From contig VYCW01000136.1 in assembly GCA_009843735.1 (NCBI GenBank), positions 1-57,469 on the forward strand: DNA of 57,469 nucleotides, read 5' to 3'. The notes beneath the pieces were generated by a model that searched no databases, had not been told where the DNA came from, and worked only from the letters and a program-made list of their open reading frames with translations. Below are positions 1-7,343 of this stretch, piece after piece. The position numbers and the translations under genes were made by a program. Every line of letters begins with the position of its first letter. The stretch's first letter is position 1. This DNA comes from Acidimicrobiaceae bacterium. Its GTDB lineage: Bacteria; Actinomycetota; Acidimicrobiia; Acidimicrobiales; Aldehydirespiratoraceae.

Positions 1-44
1 GCCGGCCGCCCCACGGCAGCTACAACCAGCACACCAACCGCTGA
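1..44 (+). CDS. C-terminal tail of an upstream gene (rplO expected from gene order)
   Basis: The third reading frame is open from the left edge and stops at TGA 42-44, giving a basic tail that ends HGSYNQHTNR. In bacterial spc operons the gene before secY is usually rplO (ribosomal protein L15), and a basic C-terminus would suit that. I cannot recognise L15 from fourteen residues, so the identity rests on gene order only. Confidence 0.35.
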   Translation, partial: RPPHGSYNQHTNR

Positions 45-60
45 GAGGAGAGGGCCGGCC

Positions 61-128
61 GTGCTGAACATGTTCCGCCAGGGATCGGGGAGGCGTCCGT
101 GCTGAACCGCGTGCTGAACATGTTCCGC
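61..128 (+). repeat. 18-bp direct repeat of the secY 5' end
   Basis: The 18 bases GTGCTGAACATGTTCCGC occur at 61-78 and again at 111-128, inside the start of secY. The upstream copy follows an AGGAG-type ribosome site (about 46-53) and opens a 14-codon reading frame ending at TGA 103-105, which overlaps the GTG start of secY at 99. This looks like a local duplication of the gene start; the short frame could be a coupling leader or a relic. Confidence 0.6.
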
Positions 129-1427
129 ATCCCGGATCTGCGCAACAAGATCCTCTTCACGCTGTTCATCATCGCGGTCTACCGCCTCGGCGCCTTCATC
201 CCGGCGCCCTACGTGGACACCGACGCGGTCCAGTTGATGCGGGACCAGGCCAACACGTCGGGCGGGATCCTCGGGTTCGTGCAGCTGTTCTCGGGCGGCG
301 CGCTCACCCAGTTCGCCATCTTCGCGCTGGGGATCATGCCCTACATCACGGCATCGATCATCATGCAGATCCTGGGTGTGGTCATCCCCCGCATCGAGCA
401 GTGGCAGCAGCAGGGTGCGGTGGGTCAGCGCAAGATCACCCAATGGACGCGGTACCTCACCGTCGGCATCGCCCTTCTCCAGTCGACCAGCTTCGCGTTC
501 CTGTTCCACAGCGGCGCGCTGGTCGGCGGGATCGACCTGCTGCCCGACTTCACCGTCTGGGTGGTGTTCGTGGTGGTCCTGACGCTCACCACCGGCACGG
601 CCCTGCTCATGTGGATGGGGGAGCTCATCACCCAGCGGGGCATCGGCAACGGCATGTCTATGCTGATCTTCACAAGCGTCGTGTCGACGATGCCGGCCCA
701 GCTCACCGCCGTCCACGCCAACCACGGGGTCGACGCCCTGATCGGCTTCATCGCGGTGGCGGTCATCCTGACGGTGTGCATCGTCTTCGTGGAGCAGGGG
801 CAGCGCCGCATACCGGTGCAGTTCGCCAAGCGGGTCGTGGGCCGGCGCATGTACGGCGGGCAGAGCACCTACATCCCGCTGAAGGTCAACCAGTCGGGCG
901 TTATCCCGATCATCTTCGCAAGTTCGGTGCTGTACCTGCCCACGCTGATCGGAGCGGCCATGCCCGACGGCGGCATCGGCGGCAGCATCAAGGACTTCGT
1001 CAACGACCATCTCACCCTGCCGACCAGCCCGGTGTACATGTTCTTCTACGGGCTGATGATCATCGGGTTCGCGTACTTCTACACCGCAATCACCTTCGAT
1101 CCGGTCAAGCAGGCCGACACGATCCGCAAGCAGGGCGGTTTCATCCCCGGCATCCGGCCCGGCGTCCAGACCGAGCGCTACCTGGCCAGGATCCTGTCGC
1201 GTATCACCCTGCCCGGGGCTCTGTTCATCGCCGCCGTCGCGCTGGTTCCCACTGTCCTGGTGGCGGTCACCATCGGCACCGATCTGGATCCCGGAGCGGG
1301 CGCGGCAGCCTTCAACCTCGCCTTCGGCGGCATCTCGCTGCTGATCGCCGTCGGCGTCTCCCTCGAGACGATGAAGCAGATCGACAGCCAGCTGATGATG
1401 AGGAACTACGAAGGCTTCCTGAAGTGA
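99..1427 (+). CDS. secY: Preprotein translocase subunit SecY
   Basis: SecY is the channel-forming subunit of the SecYEG translocon in the plasma membrane. The 442-residue product has the normal family length and about ten hydrophobic segments. It begins with the typical actinobacterial N-terminus ([13 protein letters not shown]), has the cytosolic loop ending in [10 protein letters not shown] and the conserved [10 protein letters not shown] stretch, and closes with the family signature [16 protein letters not shown] use GTG at 99 because GGGGAGG lies 5 bases upstream. The gene sits before adk and infA as in other actinobacteria. Both ends are partly duplicated next to the gene: 18 bases at the start and about 60 at the end. 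Confidence 0.97.
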   Translation: MLNRVLNMFRIPDLRNKILFTLFIIAVYRLGAFIPAPYVDTDAVQLMRDQANTSGGILGFVQLFSGGALTQFAIFALGIMPYITASIIMQILGVVIPRIEQWQQQGAVGQRKITQWTRYLTVGIALLQSTSFAFLFHSGALVGGIDLLPDFTVWVVFVVVLTLTTGTALLMWMGELITQRGIGNGMSMLIFTSVVSTMPAQLTAVHANHGVDALIGFIAVAVILTVCIVFVEQGQRRIPVQFAKRVVGRRMYGGQSTYIPLKVNQSGVIPIIFASSVLYLPTLIGAAMPDGGIGGSIKDFVNDHLTLPTSPVYMFFYGLMIIGFAYFYTAITFDPVKQADTIRKQGGFIPGIRPGVQTERYLARILSRITLPGALFIAAVALVPTVLVAVTIGTDLDPGAGAAAFNLAFGGISLLIAVGVSLETMKQIDSQLMMRNYEGFLK

Positions 1428-1492
1428 CGCGCTCGAAGCAGATCGACAGCCAGCTGATGATGAGGCAGCCACGAAGGGGCTTCCTGAAGTAG
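1373..1492 (+). repeat. Tandem duplication of the secY 3' end
   Basis: Positions 1373-1403 are repeated exactly (31 bases) at 1435-1465. The following bases are repeated imperfectly (1404-1427 against 1466-1492), so the second unit encodes a degenerate copy of the SecY C-terminus ending GFLK and its own TAG stop. The period is 62 bases. It fills most of the secY-adk gap and probably arose by slippage, or is an assembly artefact. Confidence 0.85.
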
Positions 1493-1498
1493 CTGTAG

Positions 1499-2080
1499 AT
1501 GGCTCCTCTGCGCATGGTGATCCTGGGCCGGCAGGGTTCGGGCAAGGGCACGCAATCCGAGCGCCTGACAGACAGGTACGGATGCGTGCATCTGTCCACG
1601 GGCGACGCCCTGCGGGCCGCGGTGGCGGCCGGCACCGGACTGGGTCGGCAGGCCAAGGCCATCATGGACGAAGGCGGGCTGGTGGGCGACGACATCATGA
1701 ACGGGATCGTTCGCGACCGGCTGGCCCGCGACGACGTCGCCGAGGCCGGGGTGCTGCTCGACGGCTACCCGCGGACCGCCGATCAGGCCGATGCCCTGGA
1801 GGCCGTCCTGGACGAGGGGGGCCGCCGTCTCGACGTGGCGCTGAACATCGACGTGCCCATCGCCGAGGTCACGGCCCGGATGCTGGACCGGGGCCGCTCC
1901 GACGACACTCTCGAGGCGATACAGCGCCGCCTGGAGCTGTACGAGGAGCAGACCGCCCCGCTGCGCGACTGGTTCGAGGCCCGCGGCCTGCTCGCCACCG
2001 TGGACGGTGTCGGCACGCCCGACCAAGTGTTCGAACGGGTGGTGGCCGCCGTCGAACGAAGCCGCGGAAGCGGCGGTTGA
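1499..2080 (+). CDS. adk: Adenylate kinase
   Basis: Adenylate kinase catalyses ATP + AMP to 2 ADP in the cytosol. The 193-residue protein has the P-loop GRQGSGKGT at residues 10-18, the AMP-binding STGD motif, and LLDGYPRT, which corresponds to the usual DGFPR motif with Tyr for Phe. The lid is short, with RGRSDDT followed by [13 protein letters not shown], and lacks the zinc-binding cysteines of the long form. This is typical of actinobacterial short-form enzymes. No strong ribosome site precedes the ATG, and the region just before it is the duplicated secY tail. The map gene often found between adk and infA is absent. Confidence 0.96.
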   Translation: MAPLRMVILGRQGSGKGTQSERLTDRYGCVHLSTGDALRAAVAAGTGLGRQAKAIMDEGGLVGDDIMNGIVRDRLARDDVAEAGVLLDGYPRTADQADALEAVLDEGGRRLDVALNIDVPIAEVTARMLDRGRSDDTLEAIQRRLELYEEQTAPLRDWFEARGLLATVDGVGTPDQVFERVVAAVERSRGSGG

Positions 2081-2178
2081 CAGGTTGGATGGCCGGCCGG
2101 TCACAGATAGCGTTGCACTTCGGCTTTGGCCGGTGCTGGCGCGCGCCGACCGGGGCTCATCCTGCAGGAGGACAGACA

Positions 2179-2403
2179 CTGCCGAAGCCGAAAGAGGACG
2201 CGATCGTATTGGAGGGAACCGTCACGGAATCCCTTCCCAACGCAATGTTCCGCGTCGAACTCGAGAATGGCCACTACGTGCTGGCCCACATCTCGGGCAA
2301 GATGCGGATGCACTACATCCGGATACTGCCCGGGGACCGCGTCCAAGTCGAGGTGACGCCGTACGACCTCCAGAGGGGCCGTATCACCTACCGCTACAAG
2401 TGA
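2179..2403 (+). CDS. infA: Translation initiation factor IF-1, probable CTG start
   Basis: IF-1 binds the ribosomal A site during initiation. The frame encodes a complete 74-residue OB-fold protein: [18 protein letters not shown] near the start, AHISGKMR in the middle and the invariant end RGRITYRYK. No ATG or GTG lies in frame near the expected N-terminus. The codon aligned with the usual initial Met (MPK...) is CTG 2179-2181, preceded at 7 bases by a perfect AGGAGG at 2166-2171. An in-frame TTG at 2209 would lose ten conserved residues. I therefore infer CTG initiation, which is rare and may be regulatory. The gene lies in the usual place before rpmJ. Confidence 0.9.
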   Translation: MPKPKEDAIVLEGTVTESLPNAMFRVELENGHYVLAHISGKMRMHYIRILPGDRVQVEVTPYDLQRGRITYRYK

Positions 2404-2416
2404 GCATCAACCAACC

Positions 2417-2530
2417 ATGAAGGTCCGACCCAGCGTCAAGAAGATTTGCGACCGGTGCAAGGTCATCCGCCGGCGCGGGCGCGTCATGGTGATCTGCGAC
2501 AACGCTCGCCACAAGCAGAGGCAGGGCTGA
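2417..2530 (+). CDS. rpmJ: 50S ribosomal protein L36
   Basis: L36 is a small zinc-ribbon protein of the large subunit. The 37-residue product starts [11 protein letters not shown] and carries the C11-x2-C14 pair, C27 and H32, the four zinc ligands of the cysteine-containing form. It ends in the typical basic tail HKQRQG. It follows infA by 13 bases and precedes rpsM, the standard order. The length is normal for the family. Confidence 0.96.
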   Translation: MKVRPSVKKICDRCKVIRRRGRVMVICDNARHKQRQG

Positions 2531-2531
2531 G

Positions 2532-2567
2532 ATGGCGCCCGTGCCCGTAGTCGAGAGGCTCCGCTGA
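2532..2567 (+). other. 11-codon mini-ORF ending just before rpsM
   Basis: ATG 2532 opens an 11-codon frame ([11 protein letters not shown]) whose TGA at 2565-2567 is separated by one base from the rpsM ATG at 2569. The 13 bases GCTGAGATGGCGC at 2526-2538 recur at 2563-2575, so the rpmJ stop and mini-ORF start context is repeated at the rpsM start. It could couple translation of rpmJ and rpsM, or be a simple duplication relic. Confidence 0.35.
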
Positions 2568-2568
2568 G

Positions 2569-2946
2569 ATGGCGCGCATCTCCGGCGTCGACATCCCGCG
2601 CGAGAAGCGGGTGGAGATCTCCCTCACCTACATCTACGGGATCGGCCGAAGCACCGCGCAGCAGGTCTGCGAGGCCACCGAGATCAACCCCGACACCAGG
2701 GTGCGCAACCTCACCGATGACGAGGTGGCGAAGGTCCGGGGCTTCATCGACGCCAACCTCCGGGTGGAGGGCGACCTGCGGCGCGCCGTCTCCCAGGACA
2801 TCAAGCGGAAGATGGAGATCGGCTGCTACCAGGGCCTCCGTCACCGTCGGGGCCTTCCCGTGCGGGGTCAGCGGACCCATACCAATGCCCGCACCCGGAA
2901 GGGCCCGAAGCGGACCGTCGCCGGCAAGAAGAAGGTCAAGAAGTAG
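2569..2946 (+). CDS. rpsM: 30S ribosomal protein S13
   Basis: S13 sits in the small-subunit head and contacts the P-site tRNA and the bridge to the large subunit. The 125-residue protein begins [14 protein letters not shown], contains [12 protein letters not shown] (helix-two-turn-helix region) and the diagnostic [20 protein letters not shown] near the C-terminus, followed by a lysine-rich tail. Length and sequence are normal. GAGAGG at 2553-2558 is the likely ribosome site. It is followed by rpsK after 5 bases, as in the alpha operon. Confidence 0.97.
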   Translation: MARISGVDIPREKRVEISLTYIYGIGRSTAQQVCEATEINPDTRVRNLTDDEVAKVRGFIDANLRVEGDLRRAVSQDIKRKMEIGCYQGLRHRRGLPVRGQRTHTNARTRKGPKRTVAGKKKVKK

Positions 2947-2951
2947 GCGCA

Positions 2952-3350
2952 ATGGCGAAACCATCGTCGGACAGAAGGCGCACACGCAAGCGTGAACGCA
3001 AGAACGTGACGCACGGCGTGGCTCACATCAAGAGCTCGTTCAACAACACGATCATCACCATCACCGACCTTCAGGGCAACGTCGTGTCGTGGGCGTCGGC
3101 CGGCAACGTGGGCTTCAAGGGCTCCCGCAAGTCGACGCCGTTCGCGGCGCAGATGGCGGCCGAGCAGGCGGCCCGCAAGGCCATGGAGCACGGCCTGCGC
3201 AAGGTCGACGTTCAGGTCAAGGGACCCGGCTCGGGTCGCGAGACCGCCATCCGCTCGCTGCAGAACGTCGGCATCGACGTGACCGGCATCACCGATGTGA
3301 CGCCCGTGCCCCACAACGGCTGCCGGCAGCCCAAGCGCAGAAGGGTCTGA
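2952..3350 (+). CDS. rpsK: 30S ribosomal protein S11
   Basis: S11 forms part of the small-subunit platform near the mRNA exit. The 132-residue product has the family core [29 protein letters not shown] and the C-terminal [17 protein letters not shown]. The N-terminal arm is basic ([11 protein letters not shown]). It is separated from rpsM by 5 bases and from rpsD by 1 base, so the three are almost certainly co-translated from one operon mRNA. Confidence 0.97.
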   Translation: MAKPSSDRRRTRKRERKNVTHGVAHIKSSFNNTIITITDLQGNVVSWASAGNVGFKGSRKSTPFAAQMAAEQAARKAMEHGLRKVDVQVKGPGSGRETAIRSLQNVGIDVTGITDVTPVPHNGCRQPKRRRV

Positions 3351-3351
3351 C

Positions 3352-3969
3352 ATGTCGCGCTACACAGGACCCAAGGCGCGGGTGTCGCGCCGGCTCAACA
3401 CCAACATCTGGGGCACCAAGGGCGAGGCGATCGCCCTCGACCGGCGACCGTACCCTCCCGGCGAGCGGGGCCGCTCCCGGCGGCGCAACACCGCCTCAGA
3501 GTTCCTGGTGCAGATGCAGGAGAAGCAGAAGGCCCGCCACACCTACGGGCTCACCGAGCGCCAGTTCCGCAACCTCTTCGCGGAGGCCAGCCGTCGCCAG
3601 GGTGTGACCGGCGAGAACATGCTGCGCTTCCTGGAGTTGCGGCTCGACAACTTCGTCTACCGCATGGGCTGGGGCGCTACCCGGCCCCAGGCCCGCCAGA
3701 TGGTCAACCACGGCCATGTCAACGTGAACGGCTCCCGGGTGACGATCCCCAGCTACCGGCTGCGCAAGGGCGATGTCGTCGAGATGCGGGCCAAGATCCG
3801 CGACTCGTCCACGATCCAGTGGAACGTGGACGTGCTCGATCGCAACCCGCCCGCCTGGATCGACGGCGGCGCCGATGCCTTCACGGCCACGGTACGCGAC
3901 CTGCCCATCCGCGAGCAGATCGACGTGCCGATCCGGGAGCAGCTCATCGTCGAGCTGTACTCGAAGTAG
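3352..3969 (+). CDS. rpsD: 30S ribosomal protein S4
   Basis: S4 is a primary 16S rRNA-binding protein that starts small-subunit assembly, and in some bacteria it represses the alpha operon. The 205-residue protein starts MSRYTGPKARVSRRL, has the S4 RNA-binding domain around residues 95-155 (LRLDNFVYRMGW, ARQMVNHGHVNVNG) and ends QLIVELYSK, all diagnostic. The N-terminal zinc-binding cysteines of some S4 forms are absent, so this is the Cys-free type. Confidence 0.97.
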   Translation: MSRYTGPKARVSRRLNTNIWGTKGEAIALDRRPYPPGERGRSRRRNTASEFLVQMQEKQKARHTYGLTERQFRNLFAEASRRQGVTGENMLRFLELRLDNFVYRMGWGATRPQARQMVNHGHVNVNGSRVTIPSYRLRKGDVVEMRAKIRDSSTIQWNVDVLDRNPPAWIDGGADAFTATVRDLPIREQIDVPIREQLIVELYSK

Positions 3970-4043
3970 TTGGATCCCATACCCACGTGGCAGCACCCGG
4001 CGCCGGACGGGTCCTGCCCGACGCAGCAGAGTCGAGGAGTCCC

Positions 4044-4985
4044 ATGCTTGTAATGCAGCGCCCCACGGTCGAGCTTCGCGAGGCGACCGAGGGCCACCGT
4101 CAGCAATTCGAGATCGGCCCGCTCGAGCCCGGCTTCGGGCACACGATCGGCAACTCGCTGCGGCGCACGCTGCTCTCGTCGATCCCCGGAGCGGCCGTGA
4201 CCCAGGTCCGCTTCGACAGCGCCCTCCACGAGTTCGCGACCATCGCAGGCGTGGCTGAGGACGTCACCGACATCATCCTGAACCTCAAGGACCTGGTGCT
4301 GGTCGTCCTCTGTGAGGAGCCCGTGACGCTGCGGCTCGATGTCCGTGGCCCGGCCGACGTCACTGCAACCGACATCCAGCGCCATCCCGACGTCGAGATC
4401 CTCAACCCGGAGGCACCGATCGCCACCCTGAACCGGGCCGGCCGCCTGGCGGTCGACATCACCGTCGCCCGGGGCCGGGGCTACGTGTCCGCGGAGGAGA
4501 ACAAGGAGTTGACGGCAGCCATCGGCGTGATACCGGTCGACTCGATCTACTCGCCGGTGCGGAGGGTCGCCTTCAACGTCGAGGCCACCCGAGTGGAGCA
4601 GTCGACCGACTACGACCTGCTGGTGCTGGACGTCGAGACCGACGGGTCGATCTCGCCGGCCGAGGCGGTGGCCTCAGCCGGTGCCACCCTGCGTAGCCTC
4701 ATCGAGCTGGTCGAGGATCTCAGCGACGACCCTCGCGGCCTCGAACTCGGCGAGGTGGCAGCCGCGCCCCAGGGCGAGGCTGAGGCCGAGCTCATGGTGG
4801 ACGATCTGGAGTTGACCGAGCGTCCCCGCAACTGTCTCAAGCGGGCGCAGATCAACACGCTGAGCGAGCTGCTGGACAAGACCCCCGACGATCTGCTGGC
4901 CATCACCAATTTCGGCGAGAAGAGCCTCGACGAGGTCATCGCCAAGCTCGACGAGCGGGGCTTGTCGCTGCGGGGCGGGGCCTGA
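4044..4985 (+). CDS. rpoA: DNA-directed RNA polymerase alpha subunit
   Basis: The alpha subunit dimerises to nucleate RNA polymerase and binds UP elements and activators through its C-terminal domain. The 313-residue product has the N-terminal domain with GFGHTIGNSLRRTLLSSIPG near residues 30-48 and the C-terminal domain with LTERPRNCLKRAQINTLSELL and FGEKSLDEV. I take ATG 4044 as start because GAGGAG lies 5 bases upstream and the N-terminus (MLVMQRPTVE) matches the family. An acidic, Ala/Glu-rich linker joins the domains. It is followed by rplQ after one base. Confidence 0.97.
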   Translation: MLVMQRPTVELREATEGHRQQFEIGPLEPGFGHTIGNSLRRTLLSSIPGAAVTQVRFDSALHEFATIAGVAEDVTDIILNLKDLVLVVLCEEPVTLRLDVRGPADVTATDIQRHPDVEILNPEAPIATLNRAGRLAVDITVARGRGYVSAEENKELTAAIGVIPVDSIYSPVRRVAFNVEATRVEQSTDYDLLVLDVETDGSISPAEAVASAGATLRSLIELVEDLSDDPRGLELGEVAAAPQGEAEAELMVDDLELTERPRNCLKRAQINTLSELLDKTPDDLLAITNFGEKSLDEVIAKLDERGLSLRGGA

Positions 4986-4986
4986 C

Positions 4987-5340
4987 ATGCCGGCCCGTCC
5001 CCGCAAGGGACGCCGCTTCGGGGGCAGCAGCCGCCACCAGAAGCTGATGATGGCCAACCTGGTGGCGTCCCTGATCGCGGCCGAGGGCATCACCACCACC
5101 GAGGCGAAGGCCAAGGCGATGCGTCCCATCGCGGAGAAAATGATCACCAAGGCTCGCCGCGGCGGGGTTCACAACCACCGTCAGGTCGTCAGGTTCCTGG
5201 GCGACCGGGAGATGGCCTCGAAGCTCTTCGACGACATCGGCCCCCGCTACGTGGACCGTCCCGGCGGCTACACCCGGATCGTCAAACTCGGGCCCCGCCA
5301 CGGCGACAACGCCCCGATGGCCCGCATCGAACTGGTCTGA
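4987..5340 (+). CDS. rplQ: 50S ribosomal protein L17
   Basis: L17 lies near the peptide exit tunnel. The 117-residue protein begins MPARPRKGRRFGGSSRHQ, which is a variant of the family start, and has NLVASLIAAEGITTTEAKAK and a C-terminus GPRHGDNAPMARIELV. This is the compact form without the long C-terminal extension of some actinobacteria. The start codon is one base after the rpoA stop, so the two genes are translationally linked. Confidence 0.96.
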   Translation: MPARPRKGRRFGGSSRHQKLMMANLVASLIAAEGITTTEAKAKAMRPIAEKMITKARRGGVHNHRQVVRFLGDREMASKLFDDIGPRYVDRPGGYTRIVKLGPRHGDNAPMARIELV

Positions 5341-5408
5341 GAGACCGAGCGGACCGGCGCCGGGGCCTCTGATTGGCTTCCCGTCCTGAACCGGTGGGTG
5401 TCGTCCGA

Positions 5409-6173
5409 ATGCGGATGACGGTCGCCTACGACGGCTCGGAGTTCCACGGATTCGCCCGCAATGAGGGAGTCCCCACGGTGGCCGGGTCACTCGGCGACGC
5501 CTTGGCCAGCGTGCTGGGCCATCCGGTCGAGATCGTCTGCGCGGGCCGGACCGACCGCGGCGTGCACGCCCGGGCTCAGGTGATCTCCTTCGACGCCGAC
5601 ATGGAGAGGGCCGACCCCGTCCGGCTGGTGCGAGCCATCAACCGCATGTGCGCGCCCCGCATCTCGGTGTCGAGAGCCAGCATCGAGTCCCCCGATTTCG
5701 ACGCCCGCCGGTCGTGCACCGGCCGGGTCTATCGCTACCGGGTGCTGAACTCGCCGGTGCCGAACCCGCTGGCGGCCGGCCTGTGCTGGCATGTCGAGCG
5801 GCCGCTGGATCTGCGGGCCATGCGCACCGCCGCCGACCGGCTGCTGGGCGTACACGACTTCAGCTCGTTCTGCCGCCGCAACCCGTCGAAGGAACACCAG
5901 TCGATGGTGCGCACCGTGCGGCGGGCCGTGTGGTGGCTCGAGGGCGACGTCGCCGTGTTCGAGATCGAGGCCAGCGCGTTCTGCCACCAGATGGTGCGCT
6001 CGCTGGTGGCGCTGCTGGTGTCGGTCGGGCTGGGCCGCCACAAGCCCTCCGACGTCGGCGCCATCATCGCGGCCCGCGACCGCAGCGCCACGCCCAGCCC
6101 GGCCCCTCCCCACGGCCTGGTCCTCTGGGCCGCCCTCTACGACGCCGCCGCGACGGCTGATCATCACCGCTGA
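5409..6173 (+). CDS. truA: tRNA pseudouridine(38-40) synthase
   Basis: TruA converts uridines 38-40 of the tRNA anticodon arm to pseudouridine. The product (254 residues from ATG 5409) has the N-terminal VAYDGSEFHGFARN, the catalytic-aspartate motif AGRTDRGVHA, RVYRYRVLN and the C-terminal HQMVRSLVALLV. The frame extends 12 codons upstream to a TTG at 5373, but homologues begin at the MRMTVAYDG stretch, so ATG 5409 or 5415 is preferred. It is commonly found directly after rplQ, as here. Confidence 0.95.
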   Translation: MRMTVAYDGSEFHGFARNEGVPTVAGSLGDALASVLGHPVEIVCAGRTDRGVHARAQVISFDADMERADPVRLVRAINRMCAPRISVSRASIESPDFDARRSCTGRVYRYRVLNSPVPNPLAAGLCWHVERPLDLRAMRTAADRLLGVHDFSSFCRRNPSKEHQSMVRTVRRAVWWLEGDVAVFEIEASAFCHQMVRSLVALLVSVGLGRHKPSDVGAIIAARDRSATPSPAPPHGLVLWAALYDAAATADHHR

Positions 6174-6216
6174 CCCAGGGGCCGTGCGGGTAGGCAAGCG
6201 AATCCGGTTCATACGG

Positions 6217-6264
6217 GCGAGGCCGTGGCCCGAGCGGCCCGTGAGCGCAGCGAACAAGAGCGGG
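6217..6264 (+). repeat. 48-bp dispersed repeat, copy A
   Basis: This stretch in the truA-rplM gap matches the reverse complement of 32796-32843 at 46 of 48 positions by eye. It starts GCGAGGCCGTGGCCC and ends AGCGAACAAGAGCGGG. Both copies are intergenic. It may be one member of a family of short interspersed repeats in this genome; function unknown. Confidence 0.8.
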
Positions 6265-6293
6265 GAACCGGTGTCGTTTGGCGGGGTCGGCCG

Positions 6294-6299
6294 TAGCCT
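6294..6299 (+). promoter_or_regulatory. Possible -10 box for rplM-rpsI
   Basis: TAGCCT fits the TANNNT core of actinobacterial housekeeping promoters and lies 75 bases before the rplM start. No clear -35 hexamer is visible at 16-18 bases upstream. A separate promoter is expected because truA and rplM are 200 bases apart. Confidence 0.3.
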
Positions 6300-6373
6300 G
6301 AGGAGCCGGTCTGTGCGACGGTCTGGACCGTGGCGCCAGCCTCAGCCCAATCATGAACCCGACGGGAGCGAAC

Positions 6374-6820
6374 GTGGCGACCTACAGCCCCAAAGCCTCA
6401 GAGATCGAGCGCAGCTGGCACCTCGTCGACGCCGAGGGCATGGTGCTCGGGCGGCTGGCCTCCGAGGTTGCCGGCCTGCTGCGAGGCAAGCACAAGCCCA
6501 CCTTCGCCCCTCACATCGACACCGGCGACCATGTGATCATCGTCAACGCCGGCAAGGTGGTGCTCACCGCCAACAAGGCCGACACCAAGCTGGTGTACCG
6601 CCACTCCGGTTACCCGGGTGGCCTCCGCACCGAGACCTACGGCTCCAAGATGGCCCGCCGTCCCGAAGAGGCGGTGCGCGACACGGTCCGGGGCATGCTG
6701 CCCAAGACCCGTCTCGGCCGGGCGCAGATCCGCAAGTTGAAGGTCTATGCCGGCCCCACCCATCCCCACGCGGCCCAGCGGCCCCAGCCCTACGTCGTCG
6801 AGCACGCTCGGGCTCGATGA
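6374..6820 (+). CDS. rplM: 50S ribosomal protein L13
   Basis: L13 is an early-assembly protein of the large subunit. The 148-residue product from GTG 6374 begins [22 protein letters not shown], with [29 protein letters not shown] and [10 protein letters not shown], all family hallmarks. An in-frame ATG lies at 6353, but the GTG matches the usual N-terminus and has GGGAG 5 bases upstream. rplM and rpsI form a conserved two-gene operon, here 39 bases apart. Confidence 0.96.
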   Translation: MATYSPKASEIERSWHLVDAEGMVLGRLASEVAGLLRGKHKPTFAPHIDTGDHVIIVNAGKVVLTANKADTKLVYRHSGYPGGLRTETYGSKMARRPEEAVRDTVRGMLPKTRLGRAQIRKLKVYAGPTHPHAAQRPQPYVVEHARAR

Positions 6821-6859
6821 GGGGCGATCGGCGTACGGCACGATTGAGGTGATCGAACG

Positions 6860-7252
6860 ATGAGCGCACCACTGGTACAAGCCACCGGACGCCGCAAGCG
6901 GTCCGTCGCCCGGGTCCGGCTCCGCGCCGGTGTCGGCAAGATCGTGGTCAACGGCCGGCCGGTGGAGGACTACTTCCCGTCGCAGACCCACCGGATGCAG
7001 ATACTTGAGCCGCTGACGGTCACGGCCACCGAGGGCCGCTACGACATCGACGCCAGCATCGGCGGCGGCGGGTCCAGCGGCCAGGCCGGCGCTCTGCGCC
7101 TGGGCATCTCCCGGGGGCTCGTCGAGGTCGAGCCCGAGCTGCGGGACACGCTCAAGAAGGGCGGATACCTCACCCGCGACCCGCGCAAGAAGGAATCGAA
7201 GAAGTACGGCCTCAAGAAGGCTCGCAAGGCGCCGCAGTACAGCAAGCGCTGA
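6860..7252 (+). CDS. rpsI: 30S ribosomal protein S9
   Basis: S9 reaches the P site through its C-terminal tail. The 130-residue protein has the N-terminal [15 protein letters not shown], the central [17 protein letters not shown] and the invariant C-terminus [12 protein letters not shown], in which the last Arg contacts P-site tRNA. The length is normal. It follows rplM, with GAGGTG upstream as a possible ribosome site. Confidence 0.97.
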   Translation: MSAPLVQATGRRKRSVARVRLRAGVGKIVVNGRPVEDYFPSQTHRMQILEPLTVTATEGRYDIDASIGGGGSSGQAGALRLGISRGLVEVEPELRDTLKKGGYLTRDPRKKESKKYGLKKARKAPQYSKR

Positions 7253-7301
7253 GAGGCCGAGCGCCAGCAGAGGGAGCCCTGCGGGCGCGGCAGGAGTCGG
7301 C

Positions 7302-7343
7302 GTGACTGCGGTCGCGAGCGAACCGGGCGAGGCGCGGTCGTGA
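7302..7343 (+). other. 13-codon mini-ORF overlapping the glmM start
   Basis: GTG 7302 has an AGGAG at about 7292-7296 and opens a 13-codon frame ending at TGA 7341-7343, which overlaps the glmM GTG at 7340 in a GTGA junction. The glmM start itself lacks a good ribosome site, so ribosomes could reach it by termination-reinitiation. Seen in sequence; the coupling role is inferred. Confidence 0.35.

Noticed and set aside
2077-2109. TTGACA at 2077-2082 as a promoter for infA
   Set aside because: No acceptable -10 at 16-18 bases; the hexamer also lies in the adk stop region.
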